From Lachnoclostridium sp. An14 (lineage in GTDB: Bacteria > Bacillota > Clostridia > Lachnospirales > Lachnospiraceae), in assembly GCF_002160755.1 (NCBI RefSeq), contig NZ_NFLE01000001.1, forward strand, positions 186,001 to 250,000: a DNA stretch of 64,000 bases, read 5' to 3'. The notes under the pieces are model-generated. The model was not told where the DNA came from. It was given only the letters and a program-made list of their open reading frames with translations, and did not search any database. Positions 51,678 to 59,366 of the stretch are shown piece by piece (positions within the stretch are counted from its first letter, which is position 1; each line of letters begins with the position of its first letter). Position numbers and translations under genes: made by a program.

Positions 51678-52841
51678 TTACCGGATCCGGTCAATGGTCT
51701 CTAACAGGTAATCCGTAAACTCTTTGGCGCTGGCGTCCTCCGGGAAGGTGGTCACCACTTTCTTCCGCTCCGTGACGGTGCAGATGTCCAGGGCCTTCTC
51801 CAGGATCTCCTTCCGGTCGCCGTAGCCGATGTGAGCCATCATCATGCCCACGGCGCGGATCAGGGAACAGGGATCGGCGTACTCCCCGCGGCCGTGCTCC
51901 ATCAGGTAGGGCGCCGTGCCGTGGATGGCCTCGAACATGGCGTATTTATTTCCCAGGTTGGAGGAGGAGGCCGTGCCTAAGCCGCCCTGGTGCTCCGCCG
52001 CCACGTCCGTCACGATGTCGCCGTAGAGGTTGGGAAGGACGATGACCTCGATGCCTTTATTGAACTCCGGATCCAGCATTTTGGCGCACATGGCGTCCAC
52101 CAGCCGCTCCTGGATCTCGATGTCCGGATACTCCTCGCCCACCTTGCGCACGGCCTTGATGAAGTTGCCGTCCGCCAGCTTGACGATGTTGGCCTTGGTG
52201 ACGATGGTCACGTTTTTCTTGCCGTTCTTTCTGGCAAACTCAAAGGCGGCTCTGGCAATGCGCTCGCTGCCCTGTTTCGTCTGCACCTTAAAGTCCACGG
52301 CCAGATCCTCGTTTACCTGGATGCCCTTGTTGCCCCAGATGTACTCGCCCTCGATGTTCTCCCGAAAGAAGGTCCAGTCAATGCCCTTGTCCGGAATGCG
52401 GATGGGGCGCACGGCGGCAAACAGCTCCAGGCCGCGGCGCAGCAGGCTGTTGGCGGAGAGGAGGTTGGGCCAGGGATCGGAGGCTCTGGGGGTCACCATG
52501 GGCCCTTTGATGATCACGTTGCACTTTTTCACTTCCTCAAATACCTCGTCCGGCAGGCTCTGCAGCTTTGCCGCCCGGTTTTCAATGGTCATGCCCTCGA
52601 TCACCCGGATCTCCAGCTTTCCGCTCTCCAGCTCCGGGGCCATCAGGTTTTTTAACACCCGCAGGGCCTGCTCCATAATAATGGGGCCGATGCCGTCTCC
52701 CGGCAGCACGCCCACCACGATGGTGTCCAGAGCGGCAAAATCCGTGATCTCCTGGTCGGCCTTCATCCGTTCAATCCGCTCATACTCGGAACGGATCAGC
52801 TCCGCAAATTTCTCCTGGGCTACTCTGATTTCCTCTGTCAT
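51678..52841 (-). CDS. Isocitrate/isopropylmalate dehydrogenase family, isocitrate type
   Basis: The 387-residue dehydrogenase has VVGVLPGDGIGP near residue 40. The substrate loop is LSANSLLRRGLELFAAVRP, where Ser and Asn match isocitrate dehydrogenase rather than isopropylmalate dehydrogenase. It also has LPNLYGDIVTDVAAEHQGG and IHGTAP. It would convert isocitrate to 2-oxoglutarate with reduction of NAD(P). An N-terminal helical extension of about 35 residues is present. AAAGGAG precedes the ATG at 52841, and a strong promoter lies upstream. Confidence 0.83.
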   Translation of the reverse strand: MTEEIRVAQEKFAELIRSEYERIERMKADQEITDFAALDTIVVGVLPGDGIGPIIMEQALRVLKNLMAPELESGKLEIRVIEGMTIENRAAKLQSLPDEVFEEVKKCNVIIKGPMVTPRASDPWPNLLSANSLLRRGLELFAAVRPIRIPDKGIDWTFFRENIEGEYIWGNKGIQVNEDLAVDFKVQTKQGSERIARAAFEFARKNGKKNVTIVTKANIVKLADGNFIKAVRKVGEEYPDIEIQERLVDAMCAKMLDPEFNKGIEVIVLPNLYGDIVTDVAAEHQGGLGTASSSNLGNKYAMFEAIHGTAPYLMEHGRGEYADPCSLIRAVGMMMAHIGYGDRKEILEKALDICTVTERKKVVTTFPEDASAKEFTDYLLETIDRIR

Positions 52842-52976
52842 GTCGTTTCTCCTTTTCTGATTTGATTTTGTTGGTTTTCGTCTTCTTTGGATTTCCTGGT
52901 TTTGCTGATTTTGCGGCCGCCCTTTCTCCAGACGCCTAATAAAAAGCAAAACCCCTCTACAATGATCGCTACCATC

Positions 52977-53005
52977 ATTATAAAGGGGAATTGCTCATTC
53001 GTAAA
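52977..53005 (-). promoter_or_regulatory. Promoter of the isocitrate dehydrogenase gene
   Basis: On the minus strand TTTACG (53005-53000), a 17-bp spacer and TATAAT (52982-52977) lie in the 320-nt gap to the RraA gene, about 135 nt before the IDH start. IDH-prpF-hydratase 2 may therefore be transcribed separately from the citrate lyase genes. The rest of the gap shows no gene I trust. Confidence 0.65.
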
Positions 53006-53161
53006 ATTTTGATTTAGAATGAATCGCATAACCTTTTGCTCATGTCACGTGTGAAAGGGAAAAGCCGCTCTCTCAAAAAAGCGGCGTCTTTCCCGTTTTC
53101 GTTTCCGGCTCCGGGGAACCGTTTCCCGTCAGCCCCGCTCTGCCCTTTGCTCCGGCCGCTC

Positions 53162-53797
53162 CTACGGCTGTTTCTCCGGCTCCGGGACGGGCAGAATCCT
53201 GGGGATCACCTTTCCAGTGCGCTCCATCTCCTGTCTGGTGTACGCCTGGGAACGAATCTTATTTCTGGTGCGGATTAAGATCGCCGGGACTTCCTCCTCC
53301 TTTAACACGCAGATGCCGTTCACATCCGCCACGATCAAATCGCCGGGGCAGACGGTCACGCCGCCGCACTCCACCGGGACGCCGATGGCCCCTGTTTTGG
53401 CCTTTCCCGCGGAGCGGCAGGTGAGGGCCCTGGCAAATACGGGAAAGCCCTCCTCCTCACAGCCCTCCAGATCCCGGAAGGCCCCGTCCACAATCACTCC
53501 CACGGCCCCCTGCTTTCCGGCGCAGAGGCTGCGGTGGTCCCCCCAGTAGGAAAGGCGGCAGTCCCCCTTTCCGGCAATGACGATCACGTCCCCTTTCTTA
53601 GCCGCGCAGATGGCATCCGGCACGATCCCGCTCTCCCCGGCGGGCACCTCCACCGTCAGGGCGTAACCGGCGATCCTTGGCCGCCCCACCCAGGGCTTGA
53701 TCTGCCAGTCCATGATCCGGTACGTCTCCATGCCGTCGCAGAGCTCCGGCACCGTGTATTTTGCCAGCTCCTCCAACAGGCTCCAGTTTTTTTCCAT
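53162..53797 (-). CDS. RraA-fold protein (HMG/CHA aldolase or oxaloacetate decarboxylase-like)
   Basis: The 211-residue protein has the catalytic Arg-Asp pair of the metal-dependent class II pyruvate aldolases (VDGAFRDLEG, R108-D109), a SYWGDHRSLCAG loop and PGDLIVADVNGICVL. Relatives cleave 4-hydroxy-4-methyl-2-oxoglutarate or 4-carboxy-4-hydroxy-2-oxoadipate, and many also decarboxylate oxaloacetate. Being next to citrate lyase, oxaloacetate decarboxylation is an attractive role (inference). GGGAGGAG precedes the ATG at 53797. Confidence 0.82.
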   Translation of the reverse strand: MEKNWSLLEELAKYTVPELCDGMETYRIMDWQIKPWVGRPRIAGYALTVEVPAGESGIVPDAICAAKKGDVIVIAGKGDCRLSYWGDHRSLCAGKQGAVGVIVDGAFRDLEGCEEEGFPVFARALTCRSAGKAKTGAIGVPVECGGVTVCPGDLIVADVNGICVLKEEEVPAILIRTRNKIRSQAYTRQEMERTGKVIPRILPVPEPEKQP

Positions 53798-53820
53798 GTT
53801 CTCTCCTCCCTTTTCCCCTT

Positions 53821-53905
53821 CCCATAGGAATCGTGTCCGCTGCCGGCGTACATCCGCGCCGGAACGCGGCTGCTCCAGCAGCCATTTCCCTATAGGAAAA
53901 AAGAG
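53821..53905 (+). repeat. Dispersed palindromic repeat, copy H (diverged)
   Basis: This copy retains CGCGCCGGAACGCGG, the GGCTGCTCCAGCAGCC hairpin and CCTATAGG-type ends, but has lost the TGTGCGC arm. It lies between citF and the RraA gene on their transcript. Confidence 0.6.
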
Positions 53906-53957
53906 GGCGGCCCGCTCTCTCAAGCCGCCGCCCATCTCTCACATTTTTATAACTCTT

Positions 53958-55514
53958 TTATAACTCTACTTCTTTGATCTTTCTCACCACATCCAGCACG
54001 GTGCCGTCGCGGCTCTCGATGATGCCTACCACACGGTCGTCAAACTCCACGGGAGCCGGCTCGCCTACGATGGAGTAAGCGATGTCCCGCAGCTCCTCGA
54101 TGGTGCGGAAGGGAAGGTTGACGCCCTTCATGCACTCGATCAGATCCTGACGTTTCGGGTTGATGGCGATGCCGTAGTCGGTGATGACCACATCCACCGT
54201 CTCGCCCGGCGTGGTAACCGTGGTCACGTTGGTGCAGATAGCCGGAATTCTGCCCTGCAGCAGAGGGGCGATCACGATGGTACATTTTGCTCCTGCCGCC
54301 GTATCCGGATGGCCGCCCTGAGCGCCGGTGATCATGCCGTCGGAGCCGACCACCACGTTGCAGTTGAAATTCACGTCAACCTCAAGCGCTGCCAGGATCA
54401 CGAAATCCAGTCTGTTGACATAGGCGCCCTTGTTCATCGGATTGGCATACTCAGAGGCAGAAATTTCAACGTGATTGGGGTTCTTCTTGATGGACTCAAT
54501 GGCCCCCAGATCAAAATCCTGAGTATCCACGATGGTACGGATCAGCCCTTTCTCCAGAAGGTCGCACATGGGGGTGGTGATTCCGCCCACGCCAAAGCCC
54601 ATCTGGATTCCCCTCTCCTCCATGATCTTCCCAAGGGAGATGGTGGAGGCGATGGAGGCGCCGCCTACCCCTGTCTGGTAGGAGAAACCGTCCTTAAAAT
54701 AGGGGGTGTTGATCACAAACTGGGTGCAGTAGTCCGCCATCATCAGCTTTCTCACGTCGGTGGTGGGCTTTGCCGCACCGGTGGCGATCTTAGCCGGATT
54801 GCCGATCTCGTCCACGACGCACACATAGTCCACGTCAGACATGGATATGCTGGCCGGTACGTTGGGGAAGGGAACCAGGCAATCGGTGACAGCTACTACT
54901 TTATCTGCGTATTTTGCGTCTGCCATGGCATAGGACAAAACTCCGCAGTCGCTCTTTCCGCCGTTGGGGCGGCAGTTGCCGTACTCGTCACAGGTGGGGG
55001 CGCCGATAAACGCGATGTCAATGTGCACCTCTCCTGTCTCAATGGCCCTCACGCGGCCGCCATGGGAACGCATAATCGCCAGATCCCGCAGCTTTCCGGT
55101 GGAGATGGCCTCTCCGATCTTGCCCCGCACGCCGGAGGACTGGATGCCCACGATGGTGCCGTCCTCAATGTAGGGGACAATGGCATTGTTGGCCTTTCCC
55201 AGGGAGCTGGCGCAGATGGTGATGTCCTTGATGCCCATGTTGTGGACTTCTTCCATTACCATGTTTACCACATAGTCTCCCTCGCGGAAATGATGGTGGA
55301 AGGATAACACCATGCCGTCCTTGATGCCGCATTTCTCCAGGGCCTCACGGATGGAGGAAACCATCTTGGAGCGGGTGGGATCCACCATGGCCCGCACTGT
55401 GGGGGCCGCCTTCTTGTACTCATAATTGTCATAGGCGTAAGCGCCTTTAAAAACCTCTTTTCCGGTGGCCTCTAAGACCTGCTCCGGAATCTCTCTACCT
55501 ACAGCATTTATCAT
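53958..55514 (-). CDS. citF: Citrate lyase alpha subunit (citrate:acetyl-ACP transferase)
   Basis: The 518-residue CitF swaps acetyl for citryl on the acyl carrier subunit. The sequence starts INAVGREIPEQVLEATGKEV and contains SFHHHFREGDYVVNMV, IGAPTCDEYGNCR and VVGSDGMITGAQGGHPD, all typical of CitF, and is of normal length. The ATG at 55514 follows the citE stop by 1 nt, with GAGGGGG 9 nt upstream. Confidence 0.95.
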   Translation of the reverse strand: MINAVGREIPEQVLEATGKEVFKGAYAYDNYEYKKAAPTVRAMVDPTRSKMVSSIREALEKCGIKDGMVLSFHHHFREGDYVVNMVMEEVHNMGIKDITICASSLGKANNAIVPYIEDGTIVGIQSSGVRGKIGEAISTGKLRDLAIMRSHGGRVRAIETGEVHIDIAFIGAPTCDEYGNCRPNGGKSDCGVLSYAMADAKYADKVVAVTDCLVPFPNVPASISMSDVDYVCVVDEIGNPAKIATGAAKPTTDVRKLMMADYCTQFVINTPYFKDGFSYQTGVGGASIASTISLGKIMEERGIQMGFGVGGITTPMCDLLEKGLIRTIVDTQDFDLGAIESIKKNPNHVEISASEYANPMNKGAYVNRLDFVILAALEVDVNFNCNVVVGSDGMITGAQGGHPDTAAGAKCTIVIAPLLQGRIPAICTNVTTVTTPGETVDVVITDYGIAINPKRQDLIECMKGVNLPFRTIEELRDIAYSIVGEPAPVEFDDRVVGIIESRDGTVLDVVRKIKEVEL

Positions 55515-55515
55515 T

Positions 55516-56418
55516 TTACAGATCCCCCTCATACACGCCTGAAGCCTTTGCCAGGGCTATTGTCCTCTTTGCTCCGTCATAGAACGCGATGTCGATCATC
55601 TTGCCGTCCACAGTGAACACGCCGATGCCCTTCGCCTTCTTGTCATCAATCTCACGAACCACCTTCTCCGCGAAGATGATCTCCTTCTCCGTGGGGGTAA
55701 AGATTTCATGAACCACGCTGATCTGTCTGGGGTTTACCAGGGATTTTCCGTCAAAGCCCATGAGCTTGATCATCTCCGTCTCCTTGCGGAATCCTTCCAT
55801 GTCGTCCAAGTTGGTAAACACCGTGTCCCAGCACTGTACGCCGGCGGCCCGGGCCGCCATGATCATGTGCTGTCTGGCTCCCATAAGCTCCACGCCGGTG
55901 CCGGTGATCTTCGTCTGCAGATCCTTGGTGTAGTCGCCGCCGGACAGGGCGATACCGATCAGACGCTCAGAGGACTCGCAGACCTCCAGAGCATTGAGCA
56001 CGCCGCGGCAGGACTCCAGGGCTGCCATCAAAAGGGTGCTGCCCTCCGGCCGTCCAAACTCCTTCTCCGCCGCAATCACGGCCTCCTCTACGGTATGTAC
56101 GTCCTTCGCACTCTCCGTCTTGGCGATACGGATGGTGTCCGCTCCGCCGGCCACGCACACCCGGACGTCCTCTTTCCAGTGGGGGGTGTCCAGCCCGTTG
56201 ATGCGGACCACCCGCTCCACGCCGCGGTAATCAATCTCCTGCAGGGCGTGGTATAAGGAATATCTGGCAGCGTCCTTCTGGTTCTCCGCCACCGCGTCCT
56301 CTAAATCCAGCATGATGGAATCCGGTTTGTAAATGTAGGGGTCCTTGATCAGGCCAGGTTTCTGGCAGTTTAAGAACATCATGGACCTTCTCAGCCGCTT
56401 TTTATTTGGATGAATCAT
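55516..56418 (-). CDS. citE: Citrate lyase beta subunit (citryl-ACP lyase)
   Basis: The 300-residue CitE cleaves citryl-ACP to oxaloacetate and acetyl-ACP. It has the TIM-barrel metal site motifs DSIMLDLEDAVAENQKDAAR and ALESCRGVLNALEV (Glu ligand), then IALSGGDYTKDL and GFDGKSLVNPRQI. Its start overlaps the citD stop by 4 nt (ATGA). Confidence 0.95.
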   Translation of the reverse strand: MIHPNKKRLRRSMMFLNCQKPGLIKDPYIYKPDSIMLDLEDAVAENQKDAARYSLYHALQEIDYRGVERVVRINGLDTPHWKEDVRVCVAGGADTIRIAKTESAKDVHTVEEAVIAAEKEFGRPEGSTLLMAALESCRGVLNALEVCESSERLIGIALSGGDYTKDLQTKITGTGVELMGARQHMIMAARAAGVQCWDTVFTNLDDMEGFRKETEMIKLMGFDGKSLVNPRQISVVHEIFTPTEKEIIFAEKVVREIDDKKAKGIGVFTVDGKMIDIAFYDGAKRTIALAKASGVYEGDL

Positions 56419-56714
56419 TTGATCACACCTCCCCAGGGAAGATTTTCCGTAATGTCATTGGAGCGGTATACGGCGCACTCCACTCTCGCCTTTAAGGTGC
56501 AGTCCAGGGCTCCCTTGTCCACCACTGTCACCTTTCCGCTGGTCACATCCAGACGGTCCAGAGTCTCCAGGACTACCTTTTTGATCTGCTTTCCGTACTG
56601 GTTGATCACGCTGCTCTCAATGGAAAGCTCGATCCCGTCCGTTCCCGGCTCTACCGTCACCTGCGCATCGCTGGACTCCAGCGTGCCGGCCATCGCCGCC
56701 TTCTTAATATCCAT
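56415..56714 (-). CDS. citD: Citrate lyase acyl carrier protein (gamma subunit)
   Basis: The 99-residue CitD carries the phosphoribosyl-dephospho-CoA group on Ser14 (AGTLESSDAQV). Its C-terminus matches the family (DKGALDCTLKARVECAVYR). It is first in citDEF and is divergent from a LysR gene. The ligase citC and the prosthetic-group genes citX and citG are not in this window and must lie elsewhere for an active enzyme. Confidence 0.94.
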   Translation of the reverse strand: MDIKKAAMAGTLESSDAQVTVEPGTDGIELSIESSVINQYGKQIKKVVLETLDRLDVTSGKVTVVDKGALDCTLKARVECAVYRSNDITENLPWGGVIK

Positions 56715-56763
56715 GATAACCCTCCTTTATTTCTTGCGTCTTGCTCCGTTTTTGTCTGTCTTT

Positions 56764-56793
56764 ATGGTATCACCGGACGGGGAAAATTTCCAA
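56764..56793 (-). promoter_or_regulatory. Candidate promoter of citDEF
   Basis: On the minus strand TTGGAA (56793-56788) and an extended TGATACCAT -10 are separated by 18 bp, about 50 nt upstream of citD. The match is modest. The 326-nt divergent gap otherwise shows only a CCTCCGTCTGC / GCAGGCGG hairpin near 56972-57003 ahead of lysR. Confidence 0.4.
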
Positions 56794-57040
56794 TACTTCT
56801 CTGTTTATGTTGGGTATAAGGCTGTCCTTATGTGGGGGAAAATGGGGATTTTTTGTGAAAAATGGTGAATAGCATGGCCAAACAGCTGCGAACGGGACGG
56901 GCGGGAACCCGTCTTATCCCAAAACAAAAATATAGAAAAGAACCGCATCCTATGGTAAAATAAACCACAAACAGCCTCCGTCTGCAAGTGTCTTTCGCAG
57001 GCGGACAGTTCCCTTTGATTTGCCACAGAAAGGATTTTCC

Positions 57041-57937
57041 ATGAACGATAAACACATCCAGTCCATCTTAACCGTCTTAAAGGAAGGGAGCATCACCAAC
57101 GCGGCCAAAAAGCTCTACGTCTCCCAGCCCTCCCTGAGCCAGATGATCAAGGCCGCGGAGGCCAACCTGGGAGCCCCCATTTTCAACCGCACCACCGATC
57201 CCATCACCCTCACGGCAGCGGGCCGCCTCTACGTGGACGCCGCCCGCCAGGTCCTCACCATCAACGCCAACCTGGAGAAACAGATCGAGGAGCTGAAACA
57301 GGAGGAATTCGGCACCATCCGCCTGGGAATGCCGGTGCAGCGCTCCCTGGAGATCCTGCCGGAGCTTTACATCCGCTTTTCCAAGCGGTTTCCCCATGTA
57401 ACCCTAGACCTTTTAGAGTACGGCTCCGGCGACGTGGAGCGAAACCTCCTGGGGGGCACCATCGACATCGCCTGCCTCACCACCATGCCTCGCCACGCCG
57501 ACCTGGTCTACGACCTGATCCGCCACGAGGAGCTGGTCCTCCTGGTAAACCGGGACACAGACCTGGCCAGACGGATCCCGGCGGGCACCCCCGTGGACGT
57601 GATGGAGGCTGCCCAGGAGCTCTTTATCTGCATCAAAAAAGGTCACTCCGTCCGCACCCTCCAGGATTCCCTTTTTATCTCCAGGGAACTCTCCCCCCGC
57701 ATCGGCCTGGAGACCGGCAGCATCGAAGTGGGAAAACGGGTGGTGGCCTCCGCCAAAGCGGTGATGATCTGCCCCAACGTCTACACGGAGCGGGATTTGC
57801 GGGGAGACTGCGGCTACCTGGTCTATCCCCTTTTGGGGGTGGAGAACAACCGCCACTTTTACGCCTGCTACCGGAAGGACCTGTATCTGACCAGGTATAT
57901 GCGGGGGTTTTTGGAGATTTTGCATGAGCTGCACTGA
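57041..57937 (+). CDS. LysR family regulator divergent to citDEF
   Basis: The 298-residue protein has the LysR winged helix (SILTVLKEGSITNAAKKLYVSQPSLSQMIKAAEANLG) and a C-terminal effector domain. Its position makes it the likely citrate-responsive activator of citDEF and perhaps the downstream RraA-IDH-PrpF genes. AAAGG precedes the ATG at 57041; an upstream in-frame ATG lacks a ribosome site. Confidence 0.88.
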   Translation: MNDKHIQSILTVLKEGSITNAAKKLYVSQPSLSQMIKAAEANLGAPIFNRTTDPITLTAAGRLYVDAARQVLTINANLEKQIEELKQEEFGTIRLGMPVQRSLEILPELYIRFSKRFPHVTLDLLEYGSGDVERNLLGGTIDIACLTTMPRHADLVYDLIRHEELVLLVNRDTDLARRIPAGTPVDVMEAAQELFICIKKGHSVRTLQDSLFISRELSPRIGLETGSIEVGKRVVASAKAVMICPNVYTERDLRGDCGYLVYPLLGVENNRHFYACYRKDLYLTRYMRGFLEILHELH

Positions 57938-57946
57938 AAATGCGGG

Positions 57947-57978
57947 GGAGGGAGCTGGTTTTCCGGCTCCCTCCTTTT
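57947..57978 (+). terminator. Terminator after lysR
   Basis: The stem GGAGGGAGC / GCTCCCTCC with a 10-nt loop and a TTTT tail lies 10 nt after the lysR stop. Confidence 0.8.
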
Positions 57979-58011
57979 GCGGTGTCTGAGGATTTGGCCG
58001 GCTATTTTCCG

Positions 58012-58203
58012 GCTTCATTCTCAAATACACCCCTTTTTTATTCCCTCTTTTCTCCAGGCATCTTTTCGGATCGCCTTCCAGGCATCGGCCTGATTCTCTC
58101 TCCAGGCGTTGCCCCGGTTCTCTCCGGCCATCTCCCAGCTCCATTCTCAAATACGCCCTTTGTCTATTCCTTCTTTTCTCCAGCTATCTTTTCGCTTCCT
58201 TCT
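58012..58203 (-). repeat. Degenerate direct repeat at the araC 3' end
   Basis: Two copies of about 66 nt, spaced 126 nt apart (58012-58077 and 58138-58203), share TTCTCAAATAC, TTTTCTCCAG and ATCTTTTCG blocks. The second copy encodes the last residues of the AraC protein, and the first lies just beyond its stop. Confidence 0.6.
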
Positions 58204-59210
58204 CCAGACATCACCCCAGTTCTTTCCCCAAACTTCTTCTCAATTCCCGCCTCCCCGCCGCCATCTTCCGCCTTCCGCCTCCGGTACTCCCCCGGCGTAC
58301 ACCCGTACCGCCGCTTAAACAGCCGGTTAAAATAAGACAGGTTCTCAAACCCGCACCGTTCCGCCACCTCCGTCACCGGCTCCCCGGTGGCCAGCAGCAT
58401 TCCCCCCGCCTGAAACAGCCGGTATCCGTTTAAATACTCCACAAAGGGCATCCCCATATACTGTTTGAAATATTTCATAAAATGGGAACTGCTGTAGCAG
58501 CAGAGCCCGGCGGCATCCTCCACGGTGATCCGCTCCCCGAAATGCTCCCCCACATAGTCCAAAAGCTCCTTCATCCGCTCCCTGGACTTCTCCGGCCGCC
58601 TGGCCTTCCCCGGTTTCCACACCTGCACCACTGCCTCCAAAAGCAGAAACAAAGCCCCTTTTACGCCCATCTGCCAGCCGTAGGGCCGTTCCCCGCACAG
58701 CCGGTCCAGCTGCTCCACCGCCCCCAGAAATTCCTCCCAGCCCGCCACTCCCGGCCTCATATGCACCGGCCCGGCGGCGTTCTCCGCCATGGGAAGGAGA
58801 AATTCCATGCTGCATAAGTCCGGGGCGGAGGCCATGAGCATCTGGGGCTGGAAAATAATATTTTCGTACTCCATCCATCCGGCCACTTCCCCCTCTCCCA
58901 GGGAATGTCGTTTCCCGTCCCCGGCCCCTTCCTCCAGGCCCTCCTTCTCTCCCAGCCCGATGCCGTGGAGCTGCCCGGGAAACACCACCACCGCCTCCCC
59001 GGCCGCCACCGGGATGGCCTCCTTGTCCACCGTTACCACGCCCCGACCCCGTTTCACGGAAATAATCTCCATCTCGTCGTGCCAGTGCACCTGCACCCCC
59101 GGGAAATCTAAGGGGATGGTGCAGGGATAAATATTGAAGGGAAACTCCCGTCCCCCGTGTTCTTTGCTCTCGTGAAACCGCCTCCGATACTCCGACTCCG
59201 GGATCCTCAT
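58164..59210 (-). CDS. AraC family transcriptional regulator
   Basis: The 348-residue protein has an N-terminal cupin with a metal/effector-type HWHDEMEIISVKRG and a C-terminal AraC domain (ITVEDAAGLCCYSSSHFMKY and VTEVAERCGFENLSYFNRLFKRRYG). The domain normally ends at TPGEYRRRK; a repeat-derived charged tail of about 36 residues follows. It is divergent from glycogen phosphorylase and may respond to a sugar, but no sugar transporter is adjacent. GGAGG lies about 12 nt before the ATG. Confidence 0.83.
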   Translation of the reverse strand: MRIPESEYRRRFHESKEHGGREFPFNIYPCTIPLDFPGVQVHWHDEMEIISVKRGRGVVTVDKEAIPVAAGEAVVVFPGQLHGIGLGEKEGLEEGAGDGKRHSLGEGEVAGWMEYENIIFQPQMLMASAPDLCSMEFLLPMAENAAGPVHMRPGVAGWEEFLGAVEQLDRLCGERPYGWQMGVKGALFLLLEAVVQVWKPGKARRPEKSRERMKELLDYVGEHFGERITVEDAAGLCCYSSSHFMKYFKQYMGMPFVEYLNGYRLFQAGGMLLATGEPVTEVAERCGFENLSYFNRLFKRRYGCTPGEYRRRKAEDGGGEAGIEKKFGERTGVMSGEGSEKIAGEKKE

Positions 59211-59366
59211 AAGCCCTGTCCGCCTCCTTTTTCTTCTCTATTTTAATGGTTTTGATAGGATTGTACTATAATCCCCCAGAATCCTGCAAGTTTTTCCGGG
59301 AAAAAGAGCATATGATACATACAGAACCTTTTGAACCACACGATCTGAAGAAAGGAATGAACCCCT

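Noticed and set aside
52838-53029. 63-codon frame upstream of isocitrate dehydrogenase
   Set aside because: The ribosome site is poorly placed and a strong sigma-A promoter lies inside the frame, so the region is better read as a 5' leader. A short membrane peptide cannot be fully excluded.
54309-55307. 332-codon plus-strand frame antisense to citF
   Set aside because: It is a mirror of the GC-rich citF coding sequence, with no ribosome site, no domain and a His-rich composition typical of such shadows.
57413-58150. 245-codon minus-strand frame antisense to lysR
   Set aside because: It covers the lysR coding strand, the lysR terminator and a degenerate repeat; no domain or ribosome site supports it.
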